A stretch of 64,000 nucleotides of DNA from Aciditerrimonas ferrireducens (GCF_023130475.1 NZ_JAKHEX010000005.1:1-64000); one strand, 5' to 3'; counted from the first letter of the stretch, positions 53,251 to 61,939 are shown. A program made the numbers and translations. The notes: generated by a model not told the origin, from the sequence alone.

Positions 53251-54312
53251 TCAGGCCGAGGCCGGCCCGCTCGTCCCGTCGGGGGCGAGCTCGTCCCGGT
53301 CTAGGCGGGGCAGGAGGGCCGCCAAGGTGAGCACGACCCCGGCGAGCGCGTAGCCGCCCAGGACGAGCAGTCGGGGGAGCACCCCTCTCCCGTCGAAGTA
53401 GACGATGGTCCGGGTGGCGGCCGTGGCCGCCCCGGTCGGCAGCCAGGGCCCGAGGTCCCGCCAGAAGGCCGGCAGCAGGGACCAGCCGAAGGCCCCGCCG
53501 GCTGCCGGGTCGCCAAGGACGACGAAGAGCACGATGGCCAGGCCGATGCCGATGGTGCCGGCCAGGACCTGGAGGCCCACCGTGAAGGCCCCGGCCGCGA
53601 AGACCAGCAGGGCGCCGAGGGCCCCGAGAGCGGCGACGTCGCTCGGCAGGCTGTGGAGGCCCGGTCCGGCGATGGCCGCGCCGGCGAAGCCCGAGACCAC
53701 GGCGTAGAGCCCGAGGGCCCCGAGGCGGACCAGGGCCCGCTCGAGGTTCGCCGGGCGGCTGCCGGCGGTCACCCCGAGCAGGCTGGCGACCAGGTAGCCG
53801 CCGACCGTCCAGCCGATCACCAGGTAGAAGGCCGAGAGCCCGTCGTAGTCCCCCCGCACCGGCGGGACCAGGTCCTGGACCACCAGGTGGAGGTGGGCGC
53901 CCACGGCCACGTCGCCCAGCACCTGCTCGAGGGCCTGGGCCACCGAGGGTCCGCCGGCGCTGGCCACCTCGAGGCGCACGGTGGTCGGCGAGCGGAGTTC
54001 GAGGACCCCGTCGACCCGCTGGTCCAGCAGGTCTCGTCGCCCGATCCCGGGGCTGCCCACGGGCGACGCCGCCAGGGGATGGCCGGGCAGGCGGTCGAGG
54101 AGGCGGACCGCCGCTTGGACCTCGGCGGGCGGCCCGCTCACCGCCAGGGGCACCCGGTGGGGGGTGGGGTGGTGGAAGGCCCCGAGGAACGAGGTGATGA
54201 ACCCCAGCTGCAGGGCCAGGACCCCGACGACGAAGAGCGCTGCCCGGGGGGTGACCGCGTCCTTGACCTCGGCCCAGCCCCGCCGCTCCCAGCTCGCCGC
54301 GCCCTCGGTCAC
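53251..54312 (-). CDS. ABC-2/YhgE-like multi-span membrane protein
   Basis: A 353-residue protein: one span at about 24-45, an extracytoplasmic domain of about 110 residues, then five more spans (from FYLVIGWTVGGYLVASLLG to LLVLGGYALAGVVLTLAALL). The topology matches the DUF3533/YhgE-Pip/ABC-2 permease group, with the large loop after TM1. No ATPase partner is nearby. It starts 19 bases after the Fur stop and ends 34 bases before glgE, so it is probably part of the same transcript. Its function is unknown. Confidence 0.7.
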   Translation of the reverse strand: MTEGAASWERRGWAEVKDAVTPRAALFVVGVLALQLGFITSFLGAFHHPTPHRVPLAVSGPPAEVQAAVRLLDRLPGHPLAASPVGSPGIGRRDLLDQRVDGVLELRSPTTVRLEVASAGGPSVAQALEQVLGDVAVGAHLHLVVQDLVPPVRGDYDGLSAFYLVIGWTVGGYLVASLLGVTAGSRPANLERALVRLGALGLYAVVSGFAGAAIAGPGLHSLPSDVAALGALGALLVFAAGAFTVGLQVLAGTIGIGLAIVLFVVLGDPAAGGAFGWSLLPAFWRDLGPWLPTGAATAATRTIVYFDGRGVLPRLLVLGGYALAGVVLTLAALLPRLDRDELAPDGTSGPASA

Positions 54313-54331
54313 CGGCGGATCCTGCCCGGGT

Positions 54332-54814
54332 TCAGGGGCCGGCCGCCAACCGGGTCGCCTCGAGCTCCTGGTCCGTGCCGGCGCAGGCCGGGCAGAGCCC
54401 CCAGAAGGTGACCTCGGCCTCGTCGACCAGGTAGCCGTGGGTCTCGGAGGGGGTGAGGCAGGGCCGACGACCTACCACGCAGTCCACGTCGGCCGTGGCG
54501 CCGCAGCGCCGGCAGACCACGTGGTGGTGGTTGTCCCCGACCCGGACCTCGTAGCGGGCCGGGCTGCCGGCCGGTTCGATCCGGCGGACCACCTCCGCGG
54601 CGCTCAGGGCCGCGAGGACGTTGTAGACCGCCTGGGTGGAGGCCGAGCCGATCCGGCGGCGCACCTCGACCAGGACCTCCTCGGCTGCGGCGTGGGGCCG
54701 TTCGGCCAGCACCATGAGCACCGCCGTCCGGGTCGCGGTGACGCGCAGGCCAGCGGTCCGCAGCAGCCCGACCGCCCAGGCGCGACTGCCCAGCGCCGCT
54801 TCTCCCTGGTGCAC
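54332..54814 (-). CDS. fur: Fur-family metalloregulator
   Basis: A 160-residue Fur protein. The winged helix is at about 15-85 (LRVTATRTAVLMVLAERPHA, STQAVYNVLAAL). The metal/dimer domain has NHHHVVCRRCG (site residues plus the first CxxC) and GLCPACAG (second CxxC), so the structural zinc site is present. It resembles actinobacterial FurA-like regulators, but no katG is adjacent. GTG 54814 has TAGAGT 6 bases upstream. It may also control the membrane-protein gene behind it. Confidence 0.88.
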   Translation of the reverse strand: MHQGEAALGSRAWAVGLLRTAGLRVTATRTAVLMVLAERPHAAAEEVLVEVRRRIGSASTQAVYNVLAALSAAEVVRRIEPAGSPARYEVRVGDNHHHVVCRRCGATADVDCVVGRRPCLTPSETHGYLVDEAEVTFWGLCPACAGTDQELEATRLAAGP

Positions 54815-54820
54815 CCGCCC

Positions 54821-54826
54821 ACTCTA
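54821..54826 (-). promoter_or_regulatory. -10 hexamer TAGAGT for a leaderless fur mRNA
   Basis: On the minus strand TAGAGT ends 6 bases before the GTG at 54814. Confidence 0.42.
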
Positions 54827-54867
54827 CCGGCCACCGGCCAACAGAATGGAAGGAGTCCAGGAACCGG

Positions 54868-56019
54868 TCAGGAGGCGGTAAGACGGAGGGCCTGGACGGT
54901 CGCGACCGGCGTCCCGGCGGTCTCGCCGCCGAGCACCCAGGCGGTGTGCCCGACGACCCCGACCGCGGCGTGGGCCACGCCCTGGGCGAGCTGCCCGACC
55001 GGCCGGGCCAGCAGCGTCCGAGGATCGGTGGCCGAGCCGCCTTGGGGCACGAGCCCGAAGACCGCCGTGCTGTCGCCGGTGGCGGTGCGGCCCCCGACGA
55101 GCAGGAGGTGGCCGGCGAGGTCGACGGCCGCCGCTCCGGTCAGGGGCTCGGGGAGGTCGCCGGCGAGGCTGGCCTGGCCGGTGGCGAGGTCCACCCGCTG
55201 GATCGTGGCCACCGGCTGGCCGCTGGCCCCGTTGCTCGCGGCCAGGCCACCGAGGACCCACAGGGTGTGCCCGACGACCGCCAGCGCAGGGTAGCGAACC
55301 GGGTGGGGGAGCTGGGCGAGGGTCCGGAAGCTCGTGCCGTCCGTGGTGGCGAGCACGGCCCCGGTGCCGCTGGTCCCGTCCCAGCCGCCGGCCACCAGCG
55401 CCTGGCCGCCCACCACCACGGCCTCGCTGTCGGACCGGGCGGTGGGCAGCTCCCCGAGCAGGGCAGCCGGGCCGCCTGGGGCCGATCCCGAGAGGGGGAC
55501 CCCCTGGACGAGGGCGGTCGAGGTCACCTGGCCGCCGCCCAGGACCAGCACTTCGTGGCCGACCAGAGCAGTGGCGGCGTCGTGGGTGGCCTGGGCCAGC
55601 TGGCCGACGGTCCGGACCGTGCCGCTGGCCGGGTCCACCTGGCGCAGGGCGGCGGTCGAACCGCCCTGGCCGTCGAGGCCGCCGACCAGCAGCAGGGTGC
55701 CGTTGGGGAGGGTTACGAGGCCCGCCCGGCTGAGCGGCGTGGGCAGCCGCCAGCTCGCCAGGGTCGCGCGGATGGTGGCGGGCGCGCTGCTGGCCAGGGC
55801 CGAGCCCCGGGCGGCGCCGGGGGTCCGCACGGGGCTTCCCCGGCCTCCGCCGCCCGTGCTCAGGCCCAGGCCGAGGGCCAGCCCGAGGATCCCGAGCACG
55901 AGCCCCAGGGCACCCAGCCGGCGTCGGCGCAGCACGGCGGGCGAGGGCCGGCCTCGGGGCCGCCGCCTCGGGCCCGAGGACGGGGCCCGCCTCGGGGTCG
56001 CGGGACGGGTCCCGGTCAC
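54868..56019 (-). CDS. Membrane-anchored Kelch-repeat beta-propeller protein
   Basis: A 383-residue protein. A basic Pro/Arg-rich cytoplasmic stretch is followed by one span (about 34-54, LGALGLVLGILGLALGLGL), then about five to six Kelch-type blades with repeating units such as LLLVGGLDGQGG, VLVLGGGQV, ALVAGGWDG, LWVLGGLAA, LLLVGGRTA and AWVLGGET. It is extracytoplasmic and anchored by its N-terminus, with a likely sugar- or protein-binding role. GTG 56019 overlaps the glycosyltransferase stop (GTGA), so it is expressed with the MurE-like ligase and glycosyltransferase. Confidence 0.78.
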   Translation of the reverse strand: MTGTRPATPRRAPSSGPRRRPRGRPSPAVLRRRRLGALGLVLGILGLALGLGLSTGGGGRGSPVRTPGAARGSALASSAPATIRATLASWRLPTPLSRAGLVTLPNGTLLLVGGLDGQGGSTAALRQVDPASGTVRTVGQLAQATHDAATALVGHEVLVLGGGQVTSTALVQGVPLSGSAPGGPAALLGELPTARSDSEAVVVGGQALVAGGWDGTSGTGAVLATTDGTSFRTLAQLPHPVRYPALAVVGHTLWVLGGLAASNGASGQPVATIQRVDLATGQASLAGDLPEPLTGAAAVDLAGHLLLVGGRTATGDSTAVFGLVPQGGSATDPRTLLARPVGQLAQGVAHAAVGVVGHTAWVLGGETAGTPVATVQALRLTAS

Positions 56020-57014
56020 GGCGCTTGCTCCCCCGTGGCAGGGGCGGCCAGGCGACGACGGAGCCGGCTCGCGAGAAAGGGCACGAGGTGGACGGCGGCG
56101 GCCCGGGGGGCGGCCCCGAGGACGCCGTCGTCCACCAGCTGCCCCAGGCACCCCCGGGCGCGACGCCGGTCACCGGCCAGGGCGAAGGCCACGGCGAAGC
56201 GCAGGTGGTGCCAGGCCAGGAGCCGCCGGCGAGCGGCCCGGTCCAGGGGCTCGGTGGCCCCCTGGAGCATGCGCCGGCCGGCCCGGTAGACCCGCTCGAG
56301 GTCCTTGCTGTAGCTGGCGTCCCGGTTGCGGTAGGCGACGAGGGGCAGGTCGGCCTTCACGATGGGGCCGTGTGCTGCCAGACGGCGCCAGCAGTCCCAG
56401 TCCTCGACCCCGTCGACGCTCCGGTCGAAGCCGCCGATGCGGCGGAGCAGGTCGGTTCGGGCGAGGACCGTCGAGGTCTGGAAGCGGTTCAGCACCAGGA
56501 GGTCCTCGGCGAGGAGGAGACGGGTCGGCGCCGCACTGGGGTCCTCGGGCAGCACCGGCGCCGGCTGGTCCTGGCGGACCCAGTCGCCGACCGCGGCCAC
56601 CGCGTCGGGGTGTTGCGCCAGGAGGGCCAGTTGGAGCCGGAGCTTGCCGGGGAACCAGCGGTCGTCGGCGTCCAGGAAGGCCGTCCAGGCGCCCCGGGCC
56701 AGGGTGAGGCCCCGGTTGCGGGCTGCCGAAGGGCCGGCGTTGGCCTGCTGGACGAGGACGACTGCCGGCCGGTCGGCGGGCTCGTCGGCTGCGGCGGGCG
56801 ACGGGCCGGCGCCGTCGCGCACTGGGCAGCCGAGGGCCGTCGCGGTGGCCCGCACGACTGCCACCGACGAGTCCCTCGAGCCGTCGTCGACCACCACCAC
56901 CTCGAGGGGCGGGGGTGTCTGGGCGCAGGCCGAGGTCAGGGCCTCGGCCAGGGTGCCCTGGTCGTCGTGGACCGGCAGGACCACCGAGACCGGGCAGTGG
57001 GCCGGGGCGCTCAC
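56016..57014 (-). CDS. Family 2 glycosyltransferase
   Basis: A 332-residue GT-A enzyme. VSVVLPVHDDQGTLAEAL and VVVDDGSRDSS bind the nucleotide sugar, FLDADDRWFPGKL carries the DxD-type metal site, and the acceptor region has GVEDWDCWRRL (ED base). A helical C-terminal segment of about 80 residues follows, with no clear membrane span. It overlaps by 4 bases with both the MurE-like gene before and the Kelch gene after. The sugar and acceptor are unknown; context suggests a cell-envelope product. Confidence 0.85.
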   Translation of the reverse strand: MSAPAHCPVSVVLPVHDDQGTLAEALTSACAQTPPPLEVVVVDDGSRDSSVAVVRATATALGCPVRDGAGPSPAAADEPADRPAVVLVQQANAGPSAARNRGLTLARGAWTAFLDADDRWFPGKLRLQLALLAQHPDAVAAVGDWVRQDQPAPVLPEDPSAAPTRLLLAEDLLVLNRFQTSTVLARTDLLRRIGGFDRSVDGVEDWDCWRRLAAHGPIVKADLPLVAYRNRDASYSKDLERVYRAGRRMLQGATEPLDRAARRRLLAWHHLRFAVAFALAGDRRRARGCLGQLVDDGVLGAAPRAAAVHLVPFLASRLRRRLAAPATGEQAP

Positions 57015-58540
57015 CAGGCACCCCCGCGGCGGCGCCCAGCACTGCCGGCCGGCGCCGGCCCGTAGCCGAGGGCCGCGAGGGCCTGGCGAGCTTCCTCGCG
57101 GTCGTCGAGGGGCAGGGCTTCTCGACCCACGTGCTGGATCCCCTCGTGGCCCCGGCCGACGATGAGCACGACGTCGCCTGCCTGGGCCTTGCCCAGGGCC
57201 AGGGCGATGGCCGCCCGACGGTCCGGCTCGACGAAGACCTCGGCGTCGGGGACCTCCCAGGTCCCGATCCGGAGCTGCTCGATGATCGAGAGCGGGTCCT
57301 CCTCGCCGGGGCTGTCGGTGGTGAGGACCACCCAGCCCGCGCTGGCCGCCACCTTGCCGGTCTGGGGCCGCTTGAAGCGGTCCCGGCCCCCCCGGGCCCC
57401 GACGACCACCCGGACCTGGCCCTCGGGGCCGGCGAGGCGGCGGGCGGTGGCGACCAGGGAGGCGAGGGCGTCGGGGGTGTGGGCGTAGTCCACGACCACC
57501 AGGAAGGGCTGCCCCAGGTCCACCAGCTCGAAGCGACCTGGGGGCCGGGGGCAGGCCGCCAGGGCGGCCCGGGCCGAGGCGTCGGGCACCCCGAGGAGGC
57601 GGGCGGCCACGTAGGCCAGGGCGACGTTCGCGCCGTTCACCGTGCCGATCATTCGGGTCGGGATGACCACCTGGCCGAGCCGCCCCTCCAGGTGGACGGT
57701 GCTGCCGGCCAGCAGGCGGTCCTCGACCCGGTAGCGGACGGCGGCGTCGGGCCGCTGGCCGACGGTCAGCACCGGCACCTGGGCCTGGGCGGCGAGCCGC
57801 TGGCCCCAGGGGTCGTCCACGCACACCACCCCCTGTTCGCAGCGCACCGGTTCGAAGAGCCGGGCCTTGGCCGCCCAGTACTGCTCCATGGTGCCGTGGT
57901 AGTCGAGGTGCTCGCTGTCCAGGTTGGTGAACAGGGCGAGGGCGAACCGGGTCCCGTCCACCCGGAACTGGTCCAGGGCGTGGGAGGAGACCTCCATGGC
58001 GACGGCCGTGACCCCCCGCTCGGCCATGGCCCGCAAGGTGGCCTGGAGCTCGACCGGGCCGGGGGTGGTGAGCCGGGCCGGCTGGCTCTCGTCGCCGATC
58101 CGGACGCTGATCGTGCCGATGAGGCCCACCTGGTGGCCGCCCTCGGCCAGGCAGGCTCGGACGAGCTCGGCGGTGGTGGTCTTCCCGTTCGTCCCGGTCA
58201 CGCCGACCAGGGCCAGTCGGTTGGCGGGCCAGCCGTGGAAGCAGGCGGCCAGGGGGCCGAGGGCGGCGGCGGTGTTCGGCACGAGCACGACGGGCACCCG
58301 CAGGGGCGTGGCCGGGGGCCGTTCGAGGGCCACCGCGGCCGCCCCCCGTTCGAGGGCGTCGGCCACGAAACGGTGCCCGTCGGCCCGGGTCCCCCGGCGG
58401 GCCACGAAGAGCCAGCCCGGCTGGACCTCCCGGCTGTCCTCGGCGACACCCCGCACCAGCCCGTCGCCGAGCAGCCGGCTGCCGGGCACTGCCGCGGCCA
58501 GCTCGCGGAGCCAACGGGCCGGTGCCGTGGTGCCGCTCAT
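57011..58540 (-). CDS. murE: MurE-like Mur ligase
   Basis: A 509-residue three-domain Mur ligase. The ATP loop TGTNGKTT is at 115-122, the carbamylated Lys region shifts to MEVSSHALDQFRVDG, and the C-terminal domain has GARGGRDRFKRPQTG and PLDDREEARQAL, all MurE-like. The amino-acid specificity motif, normally DNPR for meso-diaminopimelate, reads DSPG at 409-412, so the added amino acid may differ or the enzyme may have another role. The gene is not in a murein gene cluster here but heads a coupled set with a glycosyltransferase and a Kelch protein. Confidence 0.82.
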   Translation of the reverse strand: MSGTTAPARWLRELAAAVPGSRLLGDGLVRGVAEDSREVQPGWLFVARRGTRADGHRFVADALERGAAAVALERPPATPLRVPVVLVPNTAAALGPLAACFHGWPANRLALVGVTGTNGKTTTAELVRACLAEGGHQVGLIGTISVRIGDESQPARLTTPGPVELQATLRAMAERGVTAVAMEVSSHALDQFRVDGTRFALALFTNLDSEHLDYHGTMEQYWAAKARLFEPVRCEQGVVCVDDPWGQRLAAQAQVPVLTVGQRPDAAVRYRVEDRLLAGSTVHLEGRLGQVVIPTRMIGTVNGANVALAYVAARLLGVPDASARAALAACPRPPGRFELVDLGQPFLVVVDYAHTPDALASLVATARRLAGPEGQVRVVVGARGGRDRFKRPQTGKVAASAGWVVLTTDSPGEEDPLSIIEQLRIGTWEVPDAEVFVEPDRRAAIALALGKAQAGDVVLIVGRGHEGIQHVGREALPLDDREEARQALAALGYGPAPAGSAGRRRGGAW

Positions 58541-58658
58541 CGCGCGATGCCGCCTGGGCGCACGGGCCCGACCGTGGCACCCGAACCTGAAGCCGTGGTG
58601 AACCCCGGCTGTGGCCCAGCTGAGGATCCGGGAGGGCGAGCACAGCCGGCACGCTCGG

Positions 58659-59501
58659 TCATCGTCGGCGCCGGCCCCCCTGGAAGACCTCGGGCGGGGG
58701 GTCGTCGAGGGGGACCCGAGGCTCGGGGCGCAGGGGCGCGCCCCGCCGCTCGACCCGGACCACGGCCGTGCCCAGCACCAGCAGCTCGACCGCCCGAACC
58801 ATCACCGACACCACCGGCCGTTCCTCGAAGCGCACCCCCACGACCCCCAGGGCACCAGCAGCCGCCGCCTCGGCCCCCAGGCCGGCCATGGCCCGCTCCC
58901 GGGCCTCGTAGAGGGCCGCCGTCCAGCCGGCCAGTTCGCCGTCGCTGCGGGACCAGCCGATGGCCTGGCCGGCCGCCCGGGCCGGGAGCGCGGCCACCGC
59001 CGCACCGACCACTAGGGCGGCGGGGGCGTAGCCGGCGCGGAGCAGCAGGTGGAGCTCGCCTGGGCCGAAGGTGGTGGCGAAGGGCGCCGGTCGGCGCCGA
59101 GCGTGCCCCGGCTGCCTGCGCTGGGTGTCCCGGATGGCCGTGCCGAGCAGCTGGCAGGTGAGGAGGTTCCCCGGCTCCCGCTCCAGGCGCAGCTCGGCAC
59201 TGGCGACCCCGTCGGCCCCCAGCCGGCTCGCTTCGTCCACGAGCTCGGCCCGGGCGGCGCCCAGCGCGTCGAGCAGGGCCCAGGTCCAGCCGTCCTCGCC
59301 GCCGCTGCCCACCCCGGCCAGGCTCCAGCTCGCCGAGCCCGACCCGCCGACCAGCCCCAGGGGCTCGAGGCCGACCTCGGCCAGGAGGGCCAGCTCGCCG
59401 GGCCCCAGGGTGGCGAGGACCGGCCGGCCGACCCTTCCGGGGTTCGGCTGCGCCAGGGCGGCCAGGGCCTCCTGGGTTCGGTTCCGACCGCCGCCGCTCA
59501 C
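58659..59501 (-). CDS. Protein with two YbjQ-like (heavy-metal-binding) domains, third of array
   Basis: A 280-residue protein with two repeats of the YbjQ/DUF74 type. Repeat 1 has LGPGELALLAEVGLEPLGLV and LGADGVASAELRLE, then LLGTAI. Repeat 2 has LLLRAGYAPAALVVGAAV, EARERAMAGLG, ALGVVGVRFEE and VLGTAVVRVE. The usual ligand-like residues are weakly kept, so this copy is the most divergent of the set. The C-terminal tail is basic. The start GTG 59501 overlaps the preceding stop (GTGA). Function is unknown; YbjQ proteins form pentameric beta-rich rings. Confidence 0.65.
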   Translation of the reverse strand: MSGGGRNRTQEALAALAQPNPGRVGRPVLATLGPGELALLAEVGLEPLGLVGGSGSASWSLAGVGSGGEDGWTWALLDALGAARAELVDEASRLGADGVASAELRLEREPGNLLTCQLLGTAIRDTQRRQPGHARRRPAPFATTFGPGELHLLLRAGYAPAALVVGAAVAALPARAAGQAIGWSRSDGELAGWTAALYEARERAMAGLGAEAAAAGALGVVGVRFEERPVVSVMVRAVELLVLGTAVVRVERRGAPLRPEPRVPLDDPPPEVFQGGRRRR

Positions 59502-60319
59502 GGCCGGAGGGCCACGGTGGCCGTGGGGGACGCGGCGGGCAGGGGGGCGGCGAAGGGCCGGACGACCGTACCGACCGCCTCGGCCAGCTGCAGCCAGGAC
59601 TCCCCCCAGCCCGGGAGGCGCAGGTCCTGCCAGGTGATGCCGAGGACCTGCCCGCCGGCCTCCTCGGCCGCGGCCTCGAGGGACCGACGAGCCCGGTCCC
59701 GGACCAGGGTCAGGGCGTCGCGCCGCTGGTCGACCCGTCCGGGCACGGTCGGGTCGCCCCGGGTCCGGCAGCTGGGCTGCACCAGGCAGGCGCCCGCGCC
59801 CACGGCCACCGTGACCGGGACCAGACCCTGGAGGAGCAGCCGCTCGAGCTGCCGGCCCGAGAAGGCGGCCAGGAACGGGGTCCGGCTGGGACGGGGCGGG
59901 TCGCCGCCCTCGGGGACCAGGGCGACCGCGGTGCCGAGGGCCTGGAAGGTCCAGGCGGTGCTCCCCCCGACCCGGCGGTCCACCGTGAGCTCCAGGCCGA
60001 CCACCCCGTCGGCCCCCATGCCGAGCGCGTCGGCCCGGGCCCGCTCCAAGGCGAGGCCGAAGCCTGCGAGGACGCTCCCGGTCAGGCCCGGGTCCTCGAC
60101 GTTCCACCCCCAGTGCTCGGCGGGCCCCCCCAGGAAGTGCTGGCAGGGGTAGCGCCGGGCGCTGCCCGACACCGGGCCGGCTCCGGCCCAGGCCGAGGAG
60201 ACCACCTGGAGGACCGCGGTGCCCAGGACCAGGCCGACCGGGCGCAGGCCCATGCGCCGGACGGCGGCGGCCTCGGCCACGCTCAGCCGGCTGCCCGGGG
60301 CGCGTCGGGGTTCGGTCAC
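59498..60319 (-). CDS. Protein with two YbjQ-like domains, second of array
   Basis: A 273-residue protein. The first YbjQ-like domain (about 12-135) shows VRRMGLRPVGLVLGTAVLQV, MGADGVVGLELTVD and FQALGTAVALV. The second (about 145-265) is more diverged (LLLQGLVPVTVAVGAGACLV, then GGQVLGITWQDL, EAVGTVV). It begins one base after the first array gene and overlaps the third, so the three are co-translated. Confidence 0.65.
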   Translation of the reverse strand: MTEPRRAPGSRLSVAEAAAVRRMGLRPVGLVLGTAVLQVVSSAWAGAGPVSGSARRYPCQHFLGGPAEHWGWNVEDPGLTGSVLAGFGLALERARADALGMGADGVVGLELTVDRRVGGSTAWTFQALGTAVALVPEGGDPPRPSRTPFLAAFSGRQLERLLLQGLVPVTVAVGAGACLVQPSCRTRGDPTVPGRVDQRRDALTLVRDRARRSLEAAAEEAGGQVLGITWQDLRLPGWGESWLQLAEAVGTVVRPFAAPLPAASPTATVALRP

Positions 60320-60320
60320 C

Positions 60321-61229
60321 TCAGCGGTCCATGGGCACCACGGGCACCGGCGGGGGGATGACGTGGTCCGGTCGCAGGGACCGGACGGCGGTGCCGATGG
60401 CCAGGAACTCGATGGTGTGACTGCCCCAGAGGTGGGACCGCTCGACCAGCTGGACCCCCACCACCCCTTCGGCCCCCAGGCGGCCGGCCTCGTCCTCCAT
60501 CCGGGTCATGGCCCGCTCCCGGGCCTCGTAGAGGGCTTGGGTGAAGGTCGGGAGCTCCTGGGCCCGTCCGGTCTGGGCCAGGGCGTTGCCGAGGCCCCGG
60601 TGGGCGACGTGGTAGACGCAGGTGCCGAGCACCAGGCCCAAGGGGGCGAAGCCCGACTGGAGCAAGGTCCAGAAGTCCTGGCCGGAGAGGTCCGAGGTGA
60701 AGGGCTTGCCGGCCGCGGTCCGCCAGGAACTGCCGTCCCGGGCCCGCACGGCCGTGCCCACGGCGATGAACTCGGCGGTCTGCCGGCCCCACTCGTAGTA
60801 GTTCACGTCCAGCCGCACCCCGACCACGCCGTCGGCCCCGAGGACCTCGGCCTCGTCCTCCATGCGGCTCATGGCCAGCTCCCGGGCCGTGTACATGGCC
60901 TGGGTCAGCCGCTCCAGCTCCTGGGACTGGCTCCAGCGACGGGTCTGCAGGCCGATCTGGTAGATGGAGCTGCCCAGGACCAGCCCGAGCGGCTCGAAGC
61001 CGGCCTCCTCCACCAGCAGGAACTCGTTGACCGAGAGGTCCGAGGTGAACAGTCGCCGCCCTCCCGGCCCGACCTCTTGGAGCCGACGGACGGCGTCGGC
61101 CGGCAACGCCTGCTCCGCCTCGACCAGGTTCGCTGCCACCTCGCCGGCCTCGGTGCCCGCCGGGTCGGTTCCCGCCGCCTCGGTGCTCGCCGGCGAGGGG
61201 GGCGGCTCCTCGGTGCTCGCCGGGCTCAC
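60321..61229 (-). CDS. Protein with two YbjQ-like domains, first of array
   Basis: A 302-residue protein. A Ser/Thr/Pro/Glu-rich N-terminal stretch of about 45 residues includes short repeats of the type PASTE. Two well-kept YbjQ-like domains follow. Domain 1 has FTSDLSVNEFLLVEEAGFEP, GLVLGSSIYQIG, LGADGVVGVRLDVN and FIAVGTAV. Domain 2 has FTSDLSGQDFWTLLQSGFAP, GLVLGTCVYHVA, LGAEGVVGVQLVE and FLAIGTAV. It is the best-conserved member of the array and overlaps the upstream small gene (GTGA). Confidence 0.72.
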   Translation of the reverse strand: MSPASTEEPPPSPASTEAAGTDPAGTEAGEVAANLVEAEQALPADAVRRLQEVGPGGRRLFTSDLSVNEFLLVEEAGFEPLGLVLGSSIYQIGLQTRRWSQSQELERLTQAMYTARELAMSRMEDEAEVLGADGVVGVRLDVNYYEWGRQTAEFIAVGTAVRARDGSSWRTAAGKPFTSDLSGQDFWTLLQSGFAPLGLVLGTCVYHVAHRGLGNALAQTGRAQELPTFTQALYEARERAMTRMEDEAGRLGAEGVVGVQLVERSHLWGSHTIEFLAIGTAVRSLRPDHVIPPPVPVVPMDR

Positions 61230-61648
61230 GTCAGCAGGCCTCCGAGGGCGCTGCGGGTCTGCTCGGAACGGGCCGCCAAGGCGCCGAGCTCTTCGACCAA
61301 GGTCGCCACCCAGCTGTCGGGGGGCACCGGCCGGTTCGAGACCAGGACCCCGCGGACCGACCGGGCCACGCTGCAGCGCAGCTCCTGGCCGGCTCGCTCG
61401 GCCCGCAGGATCGTCCCGTCGCCCCCCTCGGCCAGGTTGACCTCGACGGCGGTGACCTCCGGGGGTCGGCGCCACCCCGGTCGCCGGCGTTCGACCGCGA
61501 CGCGGCCGGGCAGGCTGTCGGCCAGCTTGTCGGCCAGCACCGCGAAGAAGGTGGCCACGTCGCTGGCGTCCGCCCGCAGCTCGGCGGCCAGGAGGTCCAG
61601 GCCGCGTGGACCCTCAGGGGTGGCCGGGACGGGAGGCTGGGTCGCCAT
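61226..61648 (-). CDS. Conserved-looking protein of unknown function heading the YbjQ array
   Basis: A 140-residue soluble protein with an N-terminal helical part (LDLLAAELRADASDVATFFAV, LADKLADSLPG) and a beta-rich middle (VTAVEVNLAEGGDGTILRAE, LRCSVARSVRGVLVS), ending in a helix. No family is recognised. It lies at the head of the array and shares a GTGA overlap with it. A TAGACT hexamer is 9 bases upstream of ATG 61648. Confidence 0.62.
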   Translation of the reverse strand: MATQPPVPATPEGPRGLDLLAAELRADASDVATFFAVLADKLADSLPGRVAVERRRPGWRRPPEVTAVEVNLAEGGDGTILRAERAGQELRCSVARSVRGVLVSNRPVPPDSWVATLVEELGALAARSEQTRSALGGLLT

Positions 61649-61745
61649 CGCCTGGGTAGTCTAGGGACGCCCCCACCGGCCCCGCCGGCCAGGTGGTGGC
61701 CAGCGACCAGCGTTCGAGCAGCCAACGCCACGGAGGGAGCGAGGG

Positions 61746-61898
61746 ATGGCCGTCGTCGAGCCGAAGCCGAGCCGACGGGAGCAGACGAAGATGGCCCTCG
61801 GGATGGCCGCCGGCGGCCTGATCGGGGCCGTCCTGGTGGGCATCGTGGCGCCCATCGTCCTGGCCATGCTGGTCGGGGCCATCTGGGGCGGCCACTGA
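61746..61898 (+). CDS. Small single-span membrane protein (50 aa)
   Basis: A 50-residue protein: a charged N-terminus (EPKPSRREQTK) and one long hydrophobic segment (LIGAVLVGIVAPIVLAMLVG). The ATG at 61746 follows a GAGGGAGCGAGGG purine stretch usable as a ribosome site. It is divergent from the YbjQ array and precedes the DtxR-family gene. No family is recognised; its composition and codon use look coding. Confidence 0.6.
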   Translation: MAVVEPKPSRREQTKMALGMAAGGLIGAVLVGIVAPIVLAMLVGAIWGGH

Positions 61899-61927
61899 GC
61901 CGACCTGGGGACCAGCGACGCCCGGCG

Positions 61928-61933
61928 TACACT
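61928..61933 (+). promoter_or_regulatory. -10 hexamer TACACT for a leaderless DtxR-family mRNA
   Basis: TACACT ends 6 bases before the GTG at 61940 and no ribosome site lies between. Confidence 0.42.
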
Positions 61934-61939
61934 GCGGCC

